From positions 65,385,040 to 65,449,039 of the forward strand of contig OX578138.1 of NCBI GenBank assembly GCA_951213105.1: DNA of 64,000 nt, given 5' to 3'. Position numbers and translations under genes: made by a program. A model generated the notes under the pieces. It was not told where the DNA came from. It ran no database searches and saw only the letters and a list, made by a program, of their open reading frames with translations. The DNA is from Amaurobius ferox (Eukaryota > Arthropoda > Arachnida > Araneae > Amaurobiidae). This document shows positions 47,180 through 58,436 of the stretch, one piece after another (position 1 is the first letter of the stretch; the number at the start of each line of letters is the position of its first letter).

Positions 47180-48485
47180 ATTCCAAGTACTTGAAATTAT
47201 AGCGAAGACACTAGACTTTGCAGATCTATTTATTTATATAAAATCTTAGTGTAATCGGTTGAAAAAAAATGTCGCAGGGTGTGTTGATCATCGCAATAAA
47301 AAACGCTCTATAAGTTTCAAGTAAAAGATGTGGAATATGCTATTTTGCAGATAATAAATGTAGGTGAGCTTTATGGCTCTATTTTATTTTGAAGTTTGCA
47401 AGTATCACAATTCAGGTTAATCGCTTGGTTCGTTTGTATGGGCTTTGTACTTTTGAACATGTACTCCAATGGACACTAAATTTTTCAGAATGAATAATTA
47501 AGTACTGATACATATATAAATAATAATAAATCTATATTTATTTTATATTATATTTTAAAGAACTTATTTAAAGACCAAGGAAAAATTATAAAATATGTAA
47601 TACGGAGGCATGCCTGCATGCTCGTCGACTATGCGATGCATATTAGAGTAAATATCAAGTAATATGAATGAGGTAAATACATGGTTAGATAAACGTATGA
47701 GGGGATAACTTATATACGTTTTTATGTAGCCCATCATATGGCGGGCGCATCATTTAATTATTTAATAAAGTACAAGCAAATTGTTGTTAATTGTTTAAGT
47801 GTTTGTTGAAGCAAATTGTTGTGTTTGTTGAAGTTTTCGACTTCGTTAAGATGTTTTCCCACTATATAATTACGCTTATATAAGAAAGTAGTAATACGCT
47901 GAACTTCTCTTTACTGTAACCTATTTGAAGAGAATTTATGTCGTCTGCGTGAAATAAACTTCTCAACTTTTCTTCTGGCACAATTTCATCGATCGTCCGT
48001 ATATGGTTAGCAACCGTATCTCTTCAATATTTAACAATGAACAGAACATTCGCCCTCGAGCCCATATGGAATTCACCTTCACAATTTTCTCGTTTTGAAG
48101 TGCCTTCTGGGGTCGATGGAATGTTCGGGGACCGACTGAAACATTCTCAGCGCCGGAATCCCACAAAAATAGGAAAGTGGGGGAGTCCATTACTGACTCT
48201 GTGATATTCGAGTGTGTTCCAAGGCGGGTAAAAAGGAAGTGAACGTAAAGGAACGAAAACAGAAAAATGTTCCAAACTTTCTTCCGGGAATGGAATTGAA
48301 AATCTAATACATAAATAAAATACGGAATTCTGTTGAAGAACGTTGCCACTTAAATGTTTGGAAAACGTTTGGAAAGAAATGAGATAAGAAGTTGATGTTA
48401 AATGAATACATTCAAGGGTCCATGATTCTGGCTGAAAAGTATTTAGATGTATGGTGGACTTATTGTTAGAAACTATTCTTCAAAT
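47180..48485. other. no supported gene
   Basis: A 128-codon minus-strand frame (47963-48349) stands in slightly GC-richer DNA, but I recognise no domain and see no splice context, so I do not call it. The rest is AT-rich. Confidence 0.4.
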
Positions 48486-48489
48486 ATAG

Positions 48490-48965
48490 ATTGCACTTTT
48501 ACTTTCGCTATGTATAGTATATATAATGTATAGAGAAAGTATTGTGCGGGTGGAAATCTGAATTCGAATTTTTGACGAAAGAGAACTTTTAAAGCATCCC
48601 TAAACTGGAATCGAAAGTTTTTGAGGTAATTATGTGAGAGTGTGTGTGTTCTTGAGTCTATAGATGTGATATCTCACGAACAAATACAGCATTTCAAACA
48701 AATTTGGTAGAACTATTGAAATCATTGAATACTGAAATCCAATTGTTTTTAAGCGCGATCGAATGTTCGGAAGACCACAAATTTTCGAACGGAACTTTGA
48801 AACAATCACTAAAATATTAGAACTTTCAATAATGTTACTTAAATAGTCATTTTGTATGCAATGTTTCATTACAAAACGAATGACACAAATTTTAGAACGC
48901 TAGCATGAACCCGTTCTCAACATATTGCACATTTTATAAATAAACGAGTAAATAAATTTACGGGC
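48490..48965 (+). repeat. family A dispersed repeat, copy 6
   Basis: Contains 'tagagaaagtattgtgcggg', 'gacgaaagagaac', a short (TG)n tract, 'atgtgatatctcacgaacaa', 'attgaatactgaaatccaat' and 'agcatgaacccgttctcaac'. Confidence 0.78.
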
Positions 48966-49097
48966 TTAGTGCGATTGATGAGAGGTTTCTCCATAAATCT
49001 GGCATAACTTCAATAAATTCCATTAGCGGAAGGTCAGCCAAAGATATTGAGCAAACAATATAATATTGGAGCTAAGGGGGATGCATAATTTTACATG

Positions 49098-49112
49098 CCC
49101 CCCCCCCCCCCC
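49098..49112. repeat. poly-C run
   Basis: Fifteen consecutive C, among the longest of about a dozen G/C homopolymers in the window. Confidence 0.95.
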
Positions 49113-49834
49113 ACAGACACGCGCATAGTTATTGAAATACGAACTATATATTTCTTAAATAAAGCATGGAAGTGAATATTTCATTTTTTACAGATAATTC
49201 AACAAAAGTAAGTACAGAACGTTTGCATTATTTGATATTATTACTAGAAAGATCGCTTGCCATTGTCCTGGATTACATACAGTTCAGTAAAATAGAAAAA
49301 TCTCCATTCTTCTACAATACTGTCATTGTTTTTCACTGCACGCAATATTTCATTTGCATTCACGAAAACTATTTTCTATTTCATGGAACATGGACATCGA
49401 TTTTACAACGGATAATGTAAAGGGAATGCTCTCGAGTTAAAATTCTTTTAAAATACAAATTAATGTCGAATATCTTCTGTATTCAACAGAAATGCCCGGT
49501 CTTTAAGTAGGATATCTGCAAGAATTTATGTTAATGACTAGAAATGTAAGTACACTAATGAAAAATACAGCAATATTGTCGGAGAATTGAAAATCCCTAA
49601 TGGTAAGAATAACCAGCATTGCCTGGTATTTTAAATCGCATCTTGATACACGTATGCTATACGTGTTTTATGGATGCGAATAACATTTATGGCAGAGATA
49701 ACTTTGAAATCGGAGCGTTACGAAAAATGTAAACACTTTGGACTGTTATATCTCCGAACTTAATAGATAATAATGTAAACAAATTTTACTTGTTTTGTTG
49801 GAAATAAGGTACTATTTATGAATATACTAGCAGC

Positions 49835-50415
49835 GATTACCCGGCGTTGTTCGGGATTTACCATGCAAAACTATGATAAAAATTACACCGGAACATATAG
49901 GGCCGATTGTGATATATTACGCTGAATGTATCGCATTTTAGAGATGTTTAAATAAAATTAAAGTTGGAAAGTGTTTCATAATCAATGCTTTATGCATAAT
50001 TGATCTTTCTTGTGATTTCTTAATACTTTTCGTTGTTGAGTAAGCCTGTGAGAAATAAACCATGGTGATAATTTCCATTTAAATTCATATTTCAAACCTG
50101 CGATTTTCAAAAGTGTCTAATACGTTCAATAAACTCCTACAAAATTCAGAGATTTAATTGACTTTCACGTTTTAAACCAACAATGCCCAACCTTTTTCGT
50201 TGTGAATCATGGAGCTAGAGAGTAGAATTCCTAGGAAAAAGTGTCGTTTTTCACTAATATCTCGAGAATTACTGGTCGTAGAAACTCGAAAAACCTGTGT
50301 TTTTTATGGGGTGATTTCAAGACTACCAAGACAAATTTCATGAAATTCGGTTCAGCCGTTCTCCAGTTATGATGGATCATACATGCACACTTTTCTTCTT
50401 TATATATATAGATAA
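49835..50415 (+). repeat. dispersed arthropod-type repeat containing family E block
   Basis: Begins 'actagcagcgattacccggc' and ends 'cttctttatatatatagat'. Before the end lies the phrase 'ttcatgaaattcggttcagc'. Start and end words of this style are common in arthropod repeats in my experience. The family E block (49922-50022) lies inside. Confidence 0.6.
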
Positions 50416-50741
50416 AAATAATTTCAATATTTTAGTGTTTTGAACATTTTTTTTTTCTGAAAAATTAAATATTTTGCCTGAGCGAGTTTTTGTCTCACAT
50501 TGCTTGCTTTCACTAGAAATATCTTCTGAATTATAAAATACAGATATAAGCAGTAAATTTTAGTAGAAAATCCAGTTTCTAGATTAATAATTTGTTTTTA
50601 CAAAGCTCTTATAGTTTTCAAGGAATCGTGTTGCCAAGTTTAAGATTGAAAAATTTTTGTTTTTCAAGTTTATAATTCTTTTATCTCGGAAACTAAAATT
50701 GCCAGCTATGAACTATAAGAAGAAATTCACAGTCCCTTGAA

Positions 50742-50799
50742 GCCAGCCGCTTATATTATTACTCTAAGCATTCGGGTGAGTCGGGCGGTCTGAATCTTC
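50742..50799 (+). mobile_element. 58-bp SINE/LINE tail insertion with 14-bp target duplication
   Basis: The insert carries 'cattcgggtgagtcgggcgg' then 'tctgaatcttc', the shared SINE 3' tail. The 14-mer 'CACAGTCCCTTGAA' is present on both sides (50728-50741 and 50800-50813), an exact duplication. Confidence 0.88.
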
Positions 50800-50813
50800 C
50801 ACAGTCCCTTGAA

Positions 50814-51920
50814 AGTCTTACACGGATATATAATTGAACTTTGTGTCGGATCTCGAAATATAGGGGCCCTAAATTCAATATTTTAATATATTGAACTGCT
50901 TTAAAAATGTCTTAAAAAGACAAACCACCCACAAAGAAAGATGTTATTCCATTTAGGCTCCGTCGGACTAGAACCATTACAGATTTTTTTTCCACGGATT
51001 TAATGAGTAGCGGATAAAACAAATTCTTAGCACAGTGGTTCGAAGCACCTCGTTATAACCGAGTCTAAACGAACTTTAATGACCTCGCTTCTCTTTACAT
51101 TCAATTTTCTCAAAATACCGATGAAAATACCACAACGCCACAGTGAGTCATAAAAATCTGTAAAAGCCGAACTACCGGTTAAAATTGTTTAAAAGTGAAA
51201 CAAAAATCATGATATTACAGTAAAGTAAAAATAAAAAAATAATAATAATAAACTTTCTTCCTATGAGTCATCTATGTATGTTAATGTTCCCCGACAAGCC
51301 ATGAGGGGAAAACTATTTAAGGAAACCAGTTTTTAAGAAGAAACATTTCCGTTTTTACACGACCAACGTTCGTAGCTGTGGTACAATTGTGGAGAGAAAA
51401 TTATGTCTAATAGTTTAGAAACGATAATAAAAAAAAAAGACAGAGTTTTAAAGCTGATGAGTTTCACGAGACCCTTATTCCAGAAATGTGTTGGAAGGAG
51501 TAATAAAAAAAGCTGTTCGAGACTTGTATTTCGCAGTTCCTGTTCTAATATCTATCTAAAGTAAAGAGTGAAGATAATTCTACCGATATGCTATCTCGCC
51601 ATGCAAAAGAAATAGTCCTAGGGTGGCATTTCAATAATGTTTATAAATAAAGAATGGTTGTAAATGTGAGGCGAGAAATTAGAAGAGTGTTTTTTTATTT
51701 ATAGTCGGGTACATTCATTCTAAGTGCTTTAGAAAATGTGTTATACATCATGTTTTAAGATTTTAAACGCAATTAAAAGTAAAAAAGAAATGTAATATAA
51801 GTAAATACAAAAACTTCGGTTCTGCGATAAAAACTTTTATTCATAATTCGCCATGAGCAAAGTCTTACAACAATGGCATTTTTGAAAGGCCATTCAAAAA
51901 TAAAAAATAATAAAATAAAA
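50814..51920. other. AT-rich DNA without recognisable gene
   Basis: No frame or motif of note. An (AAT)n-like stretch lies at about 51231-51251. Confidence 0.45.
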
Positions 51921-51924
51921 TAAG

Positions 51925-52410
51925 TGGCGTCTGGCTCCATTCGACTTTCTCACACCAGAATGCATTTTTAAGTAGCTTATAGAATTAAGAAGTTTGTAGA
52001 ATTTTTTTTTTCAAATTTTACAAGGAAAATTTCAAGGGTGGGACAGTCCAGTAGTTAAAACACGGGGATTGCAGTCGGACGATTCGATTTCGATTCCCGG
52101 CTCTTTTCAAACTGTACCCGTGTTCATGCGAAGTACGGGCACCTTAAATATGTGGGTCCGTAAGTCCTTCCGAGAGATTGGTGGTAGGGGGGAGGAGGGC
52201 ATAGTCCGTGTGGATGACACCAGACTGGGTTCGGGTCTAAATTGGGTCGTACTTCCCGACCGTCTAAACAGATACCTTACACCTTCGGGTAGGTCGAACG
52301 GTCTGGTTCAAAGAAGAAGAAATGTTTTAAAAAAATCTGCATCGTTAGTCCAAATGATTACAATTATAGCGTGCTACTCTTCATTTTAAAGGACTTTCAA
52401 TTGATACCAT
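51925..52410 (+). repeat. family B dispersed repeat, copy 4, interrupted by a SINE
   Basis: The left part ('gtggcgtctggctccattcg', 'gactttctcacaccagaatg', 'ttttacaaggaaaatttcaa') and right part ('ccaaatgattacaattatag', 'gcgtgctactcttcatttta', 'ttgataccatactt') match the first third of copies 1 and 3. The 285-bp gap between them is the SINE at 52035-52320. Confidence 0.85.
52035..52320 (+). mobile_element. full-length tRNA-derived SINE, inside family B
   Basis: The 5' part is tRNA-like ('gggacagtccagtagttaaa' region, then 'gattcgatttcgattcccgg' with a B-box-like word). The middle block 'cttccgagagattggtggta' and the end block 'ggtaggtcgaacggtctggt', then AAGAAG, match the copy at 62891-63174. 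It was inserted after family B. The frame 52069-52389 is not a gene. Confidence 0.88.
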
Positions 52411-52429
52411 ACTTAAACTTGAAATGAAT

Positions 52430-52745
52430 ATTCTGAGAGATACGCATCTCTTCTGGAAGTTTCTACGAAGAGTATATAAAAAGAGTCATCGCTCAATTGG
52501 GGTGCAGTTGACGTGATTCAAGCTAAAGTGAATTGTAAGAAACGTCAATGTTTTGAGAATAATATATGTTATTTTGTGAATTAGTTTAGTATTGATTGCT
52601 ATTTGACTGTATCTGACAGTTGTTTAGTGATCTCATAAGGCAGTAATCGAGTTATTAGCCGTATATTACTCATGCTTACGTGCATTAGCGTTTTTAAATA
52701 AAAGCGTTAGTTATCCAGAAATATGGGTCCATTTTGGTACCTTGC
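52430..52745 (+). other. possible solo LTR or promoter/poly-A unit
   Basis: TATA box 'gtatataaaaagag' (52472-52485), then about 220 bases without frames, then 'aaataaaagcgtt' with a poly-A signal near 52698. It starts just where family B similarity stops. The exact ends, target duplication and internal gene are not visible. An LTR retroelement is the simplest reading. Confidence 0.3.
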
Positions 52746-53039
52746 GTTTCCAGAGGATATGTCGTAACAATATATATCATTGATTATTTACACGTTTATG
52801 AATTTAAAATGCCTATGAAGTCCAATAACAGTTCAGCCATTTTGCGCTCATGTTTCGAGGCAGTTACGAAAAGCATACACCAGGGAAGCACAAAATGGAC
52901 AGATGGCAGCGACTGATATACCGACACACCTATACATAGATGCATCTAAATAGTGTAAGATAGAAAAAGTGCTAGATAGTGCAGCGATGATTGTTTCATA
53001 AAAAAGTTTTAAAGATAATGCATTTGTATTCGAAAATCA

Positions 53040-54235
53040 GAAATATGAAAAATCTCAGAACAACTTCTAAAATAGATTCAAGACAACGTATAAAATAGTT
53101 GGCGGACAGTTTATGAAATAGATGGAGGACAACTTATAAAATAGATGGAAGCCAACTTATAAAATAGTTGGCGGGCAGCTTATCAAATAGATGGAGGACA
53201 ACTTCTAAAATTAGATGGAGGACAGCTTATGAAATAGATGGAGGACAACTTTTAATATTAGATGGAGGACAGCTTATAAAATAAATGGAAGGCAACTTTT
53301 TATATTAGATGGAGAAAATTTTTAAATTAGATGGAGAATACTTTCTAAAATAGGAGTACAGCTTCTAAAAAGATGTCAATTTCTAAATTAGATGGAAAAC
53401 AATTTAAAAATTAGATGGAGGACAGCTTATGAAATAGATAGAAGCCAATTTATGAAATAGATGGAAGCCAACTTATAAAATAGTTGGCGAGCAGCTTATC
53501 AAATAGATGGAGGACAACTTCTAAAATTAGATGGAGGACAACTTTTAATATTAGATGGAGGGCAGCTTATAAAATAAATGGGAGGCAACTTTTTATATTA
53601 GATGGAGAAAATTTTTAAATCAGATGGAGAATATTTTCTAAAATAGGAGTACAGCTTCTAAAAATGATGACAATTTCTAAAATAGATGGAAAACAATTTA
53701 AAAATTAGATGGAGAACAGCTTATGAAATAGATGGAGGAAACTTCTAAATTTAGATGAAGGGCAGCTTATAAAATAAATGGAAGGCAACTTCTTAAATTG
53801 GATGGAGGAAATTTTTAAATTAGATGGAGAATACCTTCTAAAATAGAATACGTACAGTTTCTAAAATAGATGACAATTTCTAAAACAGATGAAGAACAAT
53901 TTATAAAATTCGCTGGAAGAAATCTTATAGATGAGATGGAAGACAATTTCTGAAATAGATAGAGGAAATCATATAGAAGAGATGAAAGACAGTTTCTAAA
54001 ATTAAATGAAAGAAAATTTCTAAAATAGATGGAGGACAACTAAAATTAGATGGAGAACAACTTCTAAAATTGGAAGGAAACAACTTCTAAAATAGATGGA
54101 GGACAACTTTTGACATATATTAAAGATAATTTCTAAAATTAGATGGAAGACAACGTCTAAAATTAAATGGAGTTTAACTTCGAAAACAAATGGAGGACAA
54201 TTTTCAAAATAGATGAAGGGCATATTTTTAAAGTC
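53040..54235. repeat. 23-bp minisatellite with higher-order repeat, about 45 units
   Basis: The basic unit is close to 'acttctaaaatagatggagg' plus 'aca' (23 bases), with 24-29 base variants. A block containing 'aaaatagttggcg' repeats after 316 bases (53161 and 53477). A later marker, 'agcttataaaataaatgg', repeats after 293 (53271 and 53564) and again after 200 (53764). The difference of 316 and 293 is exactly one unit. Minus-strand frames over it (53815-54433) are repeat artefacts. Confidence 0.95.
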
Positions 54236-54306
54236 CAAATGAAGTAAATGTCCTCTTTTCAGATACCATACAGTAGGACTACTATATACTACAAGCGCTT
54301 GTGTTA

Positions 54307-55794
54307 CGCTGGTGTCCAAAATTAAAGTTACAAACACATTTTTTTGCAGTATTTCAAAATAGCTACGACTAATATTTAAAAAAAAAAATGATGTCATATA
54401 TAAAGTGGGGAACGGTGAATGTAATGTAAGCATCCAATATTTGTCAAACGGTTAAAAGGGTACGTTTGGTAAGAAAACATGAAAGTGGTCGTTTTCCGAA
54501 TCAGAGAATTTGCAGAAATGTGTTTCTTGCAGGAAAAATGACGATACGGACTGATTTCAGTTAAAACGAGTTCTCGTTATTAGACAATGGACTGAGATGG
54601 AAAGCCACCAGCAGGCTTGAAGCTGGCCAGACTCAAGCGGGGGTCGCTCGACGGTTACGAGTGTCTCGAATGTTGGTGTCCAGGTTCTAGCACCCATTCC
54701 AAACGAGTACTATCACCAGGAGGCCCGTCCAAAGCCGCCTAAGAGCCACGACATCTCGGAGGATCGATACGTGGCACTAATTGCACGACCATCGAAAGAT
54801 GACGGTTAGAGAGCTTTCTCAGGACCTCGCTTCTGCGTCTGGAACAACAATTTCTAGGCAAACTGTATACAGATGCGTAGTAGTGAAGACTCTTTTACGC
54901 CCTGCGACCAGTCCTTAACAGATCGCAGAAGAGAGCCAGCCCATCTTTCGTAGAGTCAGGCACATCATTCTTGGACACAGCAACATTGGAGTCGTGTCCA
55001 CTTCAGTGATGAATCGAGATTCAGTACCCAAAGTGATTTCTGACGAGTCTTTATCTGGAGATAGTCTGGGGTCCGCTATCGTCTCTCCAACGTAAGGGAA
55101 ATCGTCCACTTTGGTGGAAGTGGAATCCTTGTGTGAAGAGGCATCATGTTGGACGGTCGTACACTATTGCACATCTTTGATGCGGGCACTGTGACCACAC
55201 AGCGCTATAGGGGTGAGGTCCTTGAACCTTATGTGAGACTTTTCCGTGGAGCTGTTGGAGAGGACTTTATTTTTAATGGACGATAACGCGAGGTCACACA
55301 GAGCTCAACTTATCGACAATTTTCTGAAGGAAGAGGGTATTCTCTGTATGGTATGACCAGTGAAGTCGCCTGACCTAAATCCTATGCAGCATGTTTGGGA
55401 TGCTCTAGGAAGAGCCATTTCATGACGTCAACCTCCTTCCCGGACCCTCCAGGCGCTAAAATCCTCGTTGTCAGAAAAATGAGATTTGTTGCCACAAGCT
55501 ATGATCAACAACTTCATTTACAATGTGAGGGCCCGTTGTGAGGCTTGTAAACTTGTGTTGGGTAGTCACACTCCTTATTAGTTGGGCCATCCTGGAGATA
55601 TAATGTATCAAGGTATGGCAGTTTTTGATCTCATTTGCATATCGCAAAAATATATCTCCTGTTTATTTTGTTATGTTACTGTTGGTTATCTCATAGTATG
55701 GGACATCTGTGTATAAAATTTCATTACAATAAACCAATTATTTTTCGAGATACCACATGTTTTATGTCTGTAACCTTAATTTTGGACACCAGTG
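54307..55794 (+). mobile_element. Tc1-type DNA transposon, 1.49 kb
   Basis: Inverted ends read 'CGCTGGTGTCCAAAATTAAA' on the left and the inverse of 'CACTGGTGTCCAAAATTAAG' on the right, continuing for about 30 bases. TA stands on both sides (54305-54306 and 55795-55796). Size and layout are normal for Tc1, in contrast to the long-armed element at 10.6 kb. It lies about 70 bp beyond the minisatellite. Confidence 0.93.
54590..55600 (+). pseudogene. Tc1-family transposase pseudogene with lost catalytic Glu
   Basis: Plus-strand decayed DDE transposase. The DNA-binding start is visible as R-L-E-A-G-Q-T-Q-A-G-V-A-R-R-L-R-V-S (about 54617-54670), followed by a TAG stop. Next come R-E-L-S-Q-D-L-A-S-A-S-G-T-T-I-S-R-Q-T-V (about 54808-54867); V-H-F-S-D-E-S-R-F with the first catalytic Asp (55018-55020); L-V-W-like and D-A-G-T-V-T segments; the second Asp region M-D-D-N-A-R-S-H-R-A-Q-L (from 55276); and S-P-D-L-N-P-M-Q-H-V-W. 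The last normally has Glu where this copy has Gln (CAG at 55387-55389). Several stops and frameshifts are present. The family enzyme cuts and inserts at TA; this copy cannot. Confidence 0.88.
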
Positions 55795-55799
55795 TATAT

Positions 55800-58260
55800 T
55801 AATAAATAAGAAGTCTGACGTCTGACATTTTCAATGAAAAAGAAATTTGATCAGGATATAAAAGTACAGTATAACCCTAAAATCTGTTACAATCTTGCTC
55901 AAAGTGCTACTGCCCTTTTTTACATGATTTGCTACTTAGCATTCCGTCGTCAAGCTTCACCGAATGGAAAGAAACTACAAAATTAAACACCATATATATA
56001 TGTATATTGATATTGCTAGTACTGTCACGTAATAAAATATTTTACGATGCGTAGAATGTTGTAGTATTCCCAAAATACCTGAACTACAACAGGTAATACC
56101 TGCAAATAATGTTTACATTATGGGATCAGAATGTTTCTTTGAAAAAATTTCCAAATTTCTTGCTTCAGTGGCTAAAATATACAACAGGAGATGAAATTGG
56201 AGAATTACGCGTTTATGTCTTCAGAATGGATTTGGTTATGGTTAGCGTAATAAATAGCATCGATGACAGTGTAGTATTGTTTTTATTGATCGTTTCAAGT
56301 TTGGATATTTGTTCTAAAAATAGATACCGCATATCACTTGAACCGTAGAAGTACAGCGAATAATTGAGTGCGCCTGGTATACATACGTTGGTTCATGCAT
56401 GGTAATAAATATGAACAATAATATTTGAATTGTGTAAATCTAGCGTTGCTTTTAATTTGCAAATAAAAGTAATTTGAAAGAATATATTGAGTATTTTGAT
56501 GTGAATCTTAACAAGAGATTTGGACTGAAAGAACCAACCCCCTTTAACGGATATAGGTTGTTTTATGATTATGGAGAGCATAAGGCTATACAAGTAAAAT
56601 ATTTAACCACATCCGTTTGTCTGCAGCTTTATAGCTCCCAAAATACTCAGAGACACGAGCAATACGCATTTCCTCAGATTCATTTCATTACTTATCATAC
56701 GACCCCCTGTTCAAACATCATCAATATACAATTCTCTAACAAAACACATTTTTTTCTCGATCTTCTAGATCTGCCAACAAAATATAAATCATATATAACC
56801 CCTAAGAAAATCATCTGTGTACACAAACGGTGAAAATGACCTTTTTTTTTTGAATAAAAAATATTAAATTAATAATTTTCACAAAGTATCAAAAATTGAA
56901 TTGAATTTTCAGATACAATGAATTAATACTTTTCACAAAGCCGTATATCTCAAAGATCGTCATAGTGGCCGTATTTATACAAATACAGCCAAATTTGCCG
57001 CCCAGCATGACAGCCAGGTAGGGATATTGGCTTATTTCTTATATGTATAAATAAATGGTTTTTTAATATAGAGAATTAAATAAAAGGCATCATTTATGGA
57101 TGTTTTATTTTGTAGAAATAGTGAAACTTTTTCTATAACGTGCTAAATTTTCAGAGTAGAATTTTCAGCCCAACATTTCAGCAGACAGCGGATATTTTCT
57201 CGATTTTTCTGGAGTGATTGTGGCTTATTTATTCTGACAAAGGAAGATCTTATCTTCGATACCGATTGATACTTTTATTTATTTGTTTTGAGCTGTTTCA
57301 CTAAAGAAGCGTTTTAATTTTCTTACTACAAAGTATCTACAGTAAAGGTAACAGTAATTCATTGTGAACAAGTAGTTGATGATATGCAAGTAAAGCATTC
57401 AAAGCAAGTTCCTAGCGGTGATTTTCCCAAACAGAGTGCGGGTGCCGGAGTGGTATCTACAGGGCACATAGCTCTCTGTTTGAGAAATTTACCACTTAGA
57501 ACCCTATTGGTGGCAAACATTTTGGAATACTATTTTTAAAAAAGAACACGCACACACATATACACACACAAAAAAAATTGAAGTATCTATAGAATTTAGA
57601 TTATGACTGATATGAATTTAATATCAAATTTTGAAGGGGCTGGAGGATTCATTAAGAATTTACACTTCCAGTTTTTTTTATTTCCGGTTAAAAAATTTTC
57701 ATTTTTCTTGAAATAACAATTTTTTAAGAATGACTATAAATAGAGCTTAGATAAAAACTGATGTAGATTTAACATTAAAGGCGGTAGGAGGGAGGGGGAA
57801 CGAATTCACTAATAAATTCTATTTGCGGTTCAATAAATTTTTTTGAAACACATATTTATCAGAATCGACTATAGATGGAGCTTATGCGATGATTGATATA
57901 GTAACATACAACTCCGGAAGATGTAGGAGGACTTTTATTAAGGATTTTCACTTTCTGTTCTAAAGATTTCACTTGTAATTTAAAAATTTACATTTTCCTT
58001 GTAACATCTATTTTGTAGTATCGACTTATAGATAGAACGTAGCTGATGACTAATATAGATTTAGTATCAGATTCTGAAGGAGATAGAGGTGGGTATTAAC
58101 TAAGGATTTTAGCTGCCGCTTTTTTCCATTTACCATTCAAAAATTTTCCTTGAAACATATTTGGTTTAGAATCGTATATTAATAGAGCTTATGTTCCGAC
58201 TGATATGGATGTAGTATCGAATTTCGGAGTGGTTAAAGGAGGTCACTAAGGTCTACTTTT
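55800..58260. other. AT-rich DNA, no supported gene; dispersed imperfect repeats
   Basis: Frames at 56109-56348 and 56474-56833 (119 codons) are the longest and match nothing I know. Between about 57600 and 58260 a block of roughly 150-180 bp recurs four times in weak form: 'atagagcttatg'-like, 'tgatatagatttagtatc'-like, 'gaaggagatagagg'-like, then 'attttcactttc'-like and 'ttttccttgaaaca'-like words. Confidence 0.45.
57595..58245. repeat. weak tandem array, about four units of 150-180 bp
   Basis: Each unit runs from 'gactataaatagagctta'-like sequence through 'gatatagatttaatatc'-like sequence, a purine-rich 'gaggagg' part and 'ttttccttgaaacat'-like sequence. Unit marks lie near 57735, 57880, 58024 and 58174, which is 144-150 apart. 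Confidence 0.65.
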
Positions 58261-58261
58261 T

Positions 58262-58436
58262 TATTTTTCACGAGTCCAAATAAGGTTCAAATACGGTCCA
58301 CGAGTCCGGATAAAGTTCAAATAAGGTCCGCGAGTCCGAATAAAGTTCAAATAAGGTCCACGAATCCGAATAAGGTTCAAATAAGGTCCACGAGTCCGAA
58401 TAAGGTTCAAATAAGGTCCACGAGTCCGAATTTCCA
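58262..58436. repeat. 30-bp minisatellite, about 5.5 copies
   Basis: The unit is 'ccacgagtccgaataagg' plus 'ttcaaataaggt' (30 bases). The copies are nearly identical, suggesting recent expansion. Confidence 0.95.

Noticed and set aside
47963..48349. 128-codon minus-strand frame in slightly GC-richer DNA
   Set aside because: No known domain, no splice or promoter context; frames of this length can arise by chance.
52069..52389. 106-codon frame with apparently ordered composition
   Set aside because: It is the SINE body; a similar frame appears in the inverse SINE copy at 62920-63162.
53815..54433. Minus-strand frames rich in Ile, Leu and Phe repeats
   Set aside because: Most of their length is the 23-bp minisatellite read in a stop-free frame.
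56474..56833. 119-codon plus-strand frame
   Set aside because: No recognisable motif and AT-driven composition. It could be part of an unknown element, but I cannot support that.
58262..58436. Possible CRISPR-like array of regular units
   Set aside because: The units are contiguous with no unique spacers, and the setting is eukaryotic; it is a minisatellite.
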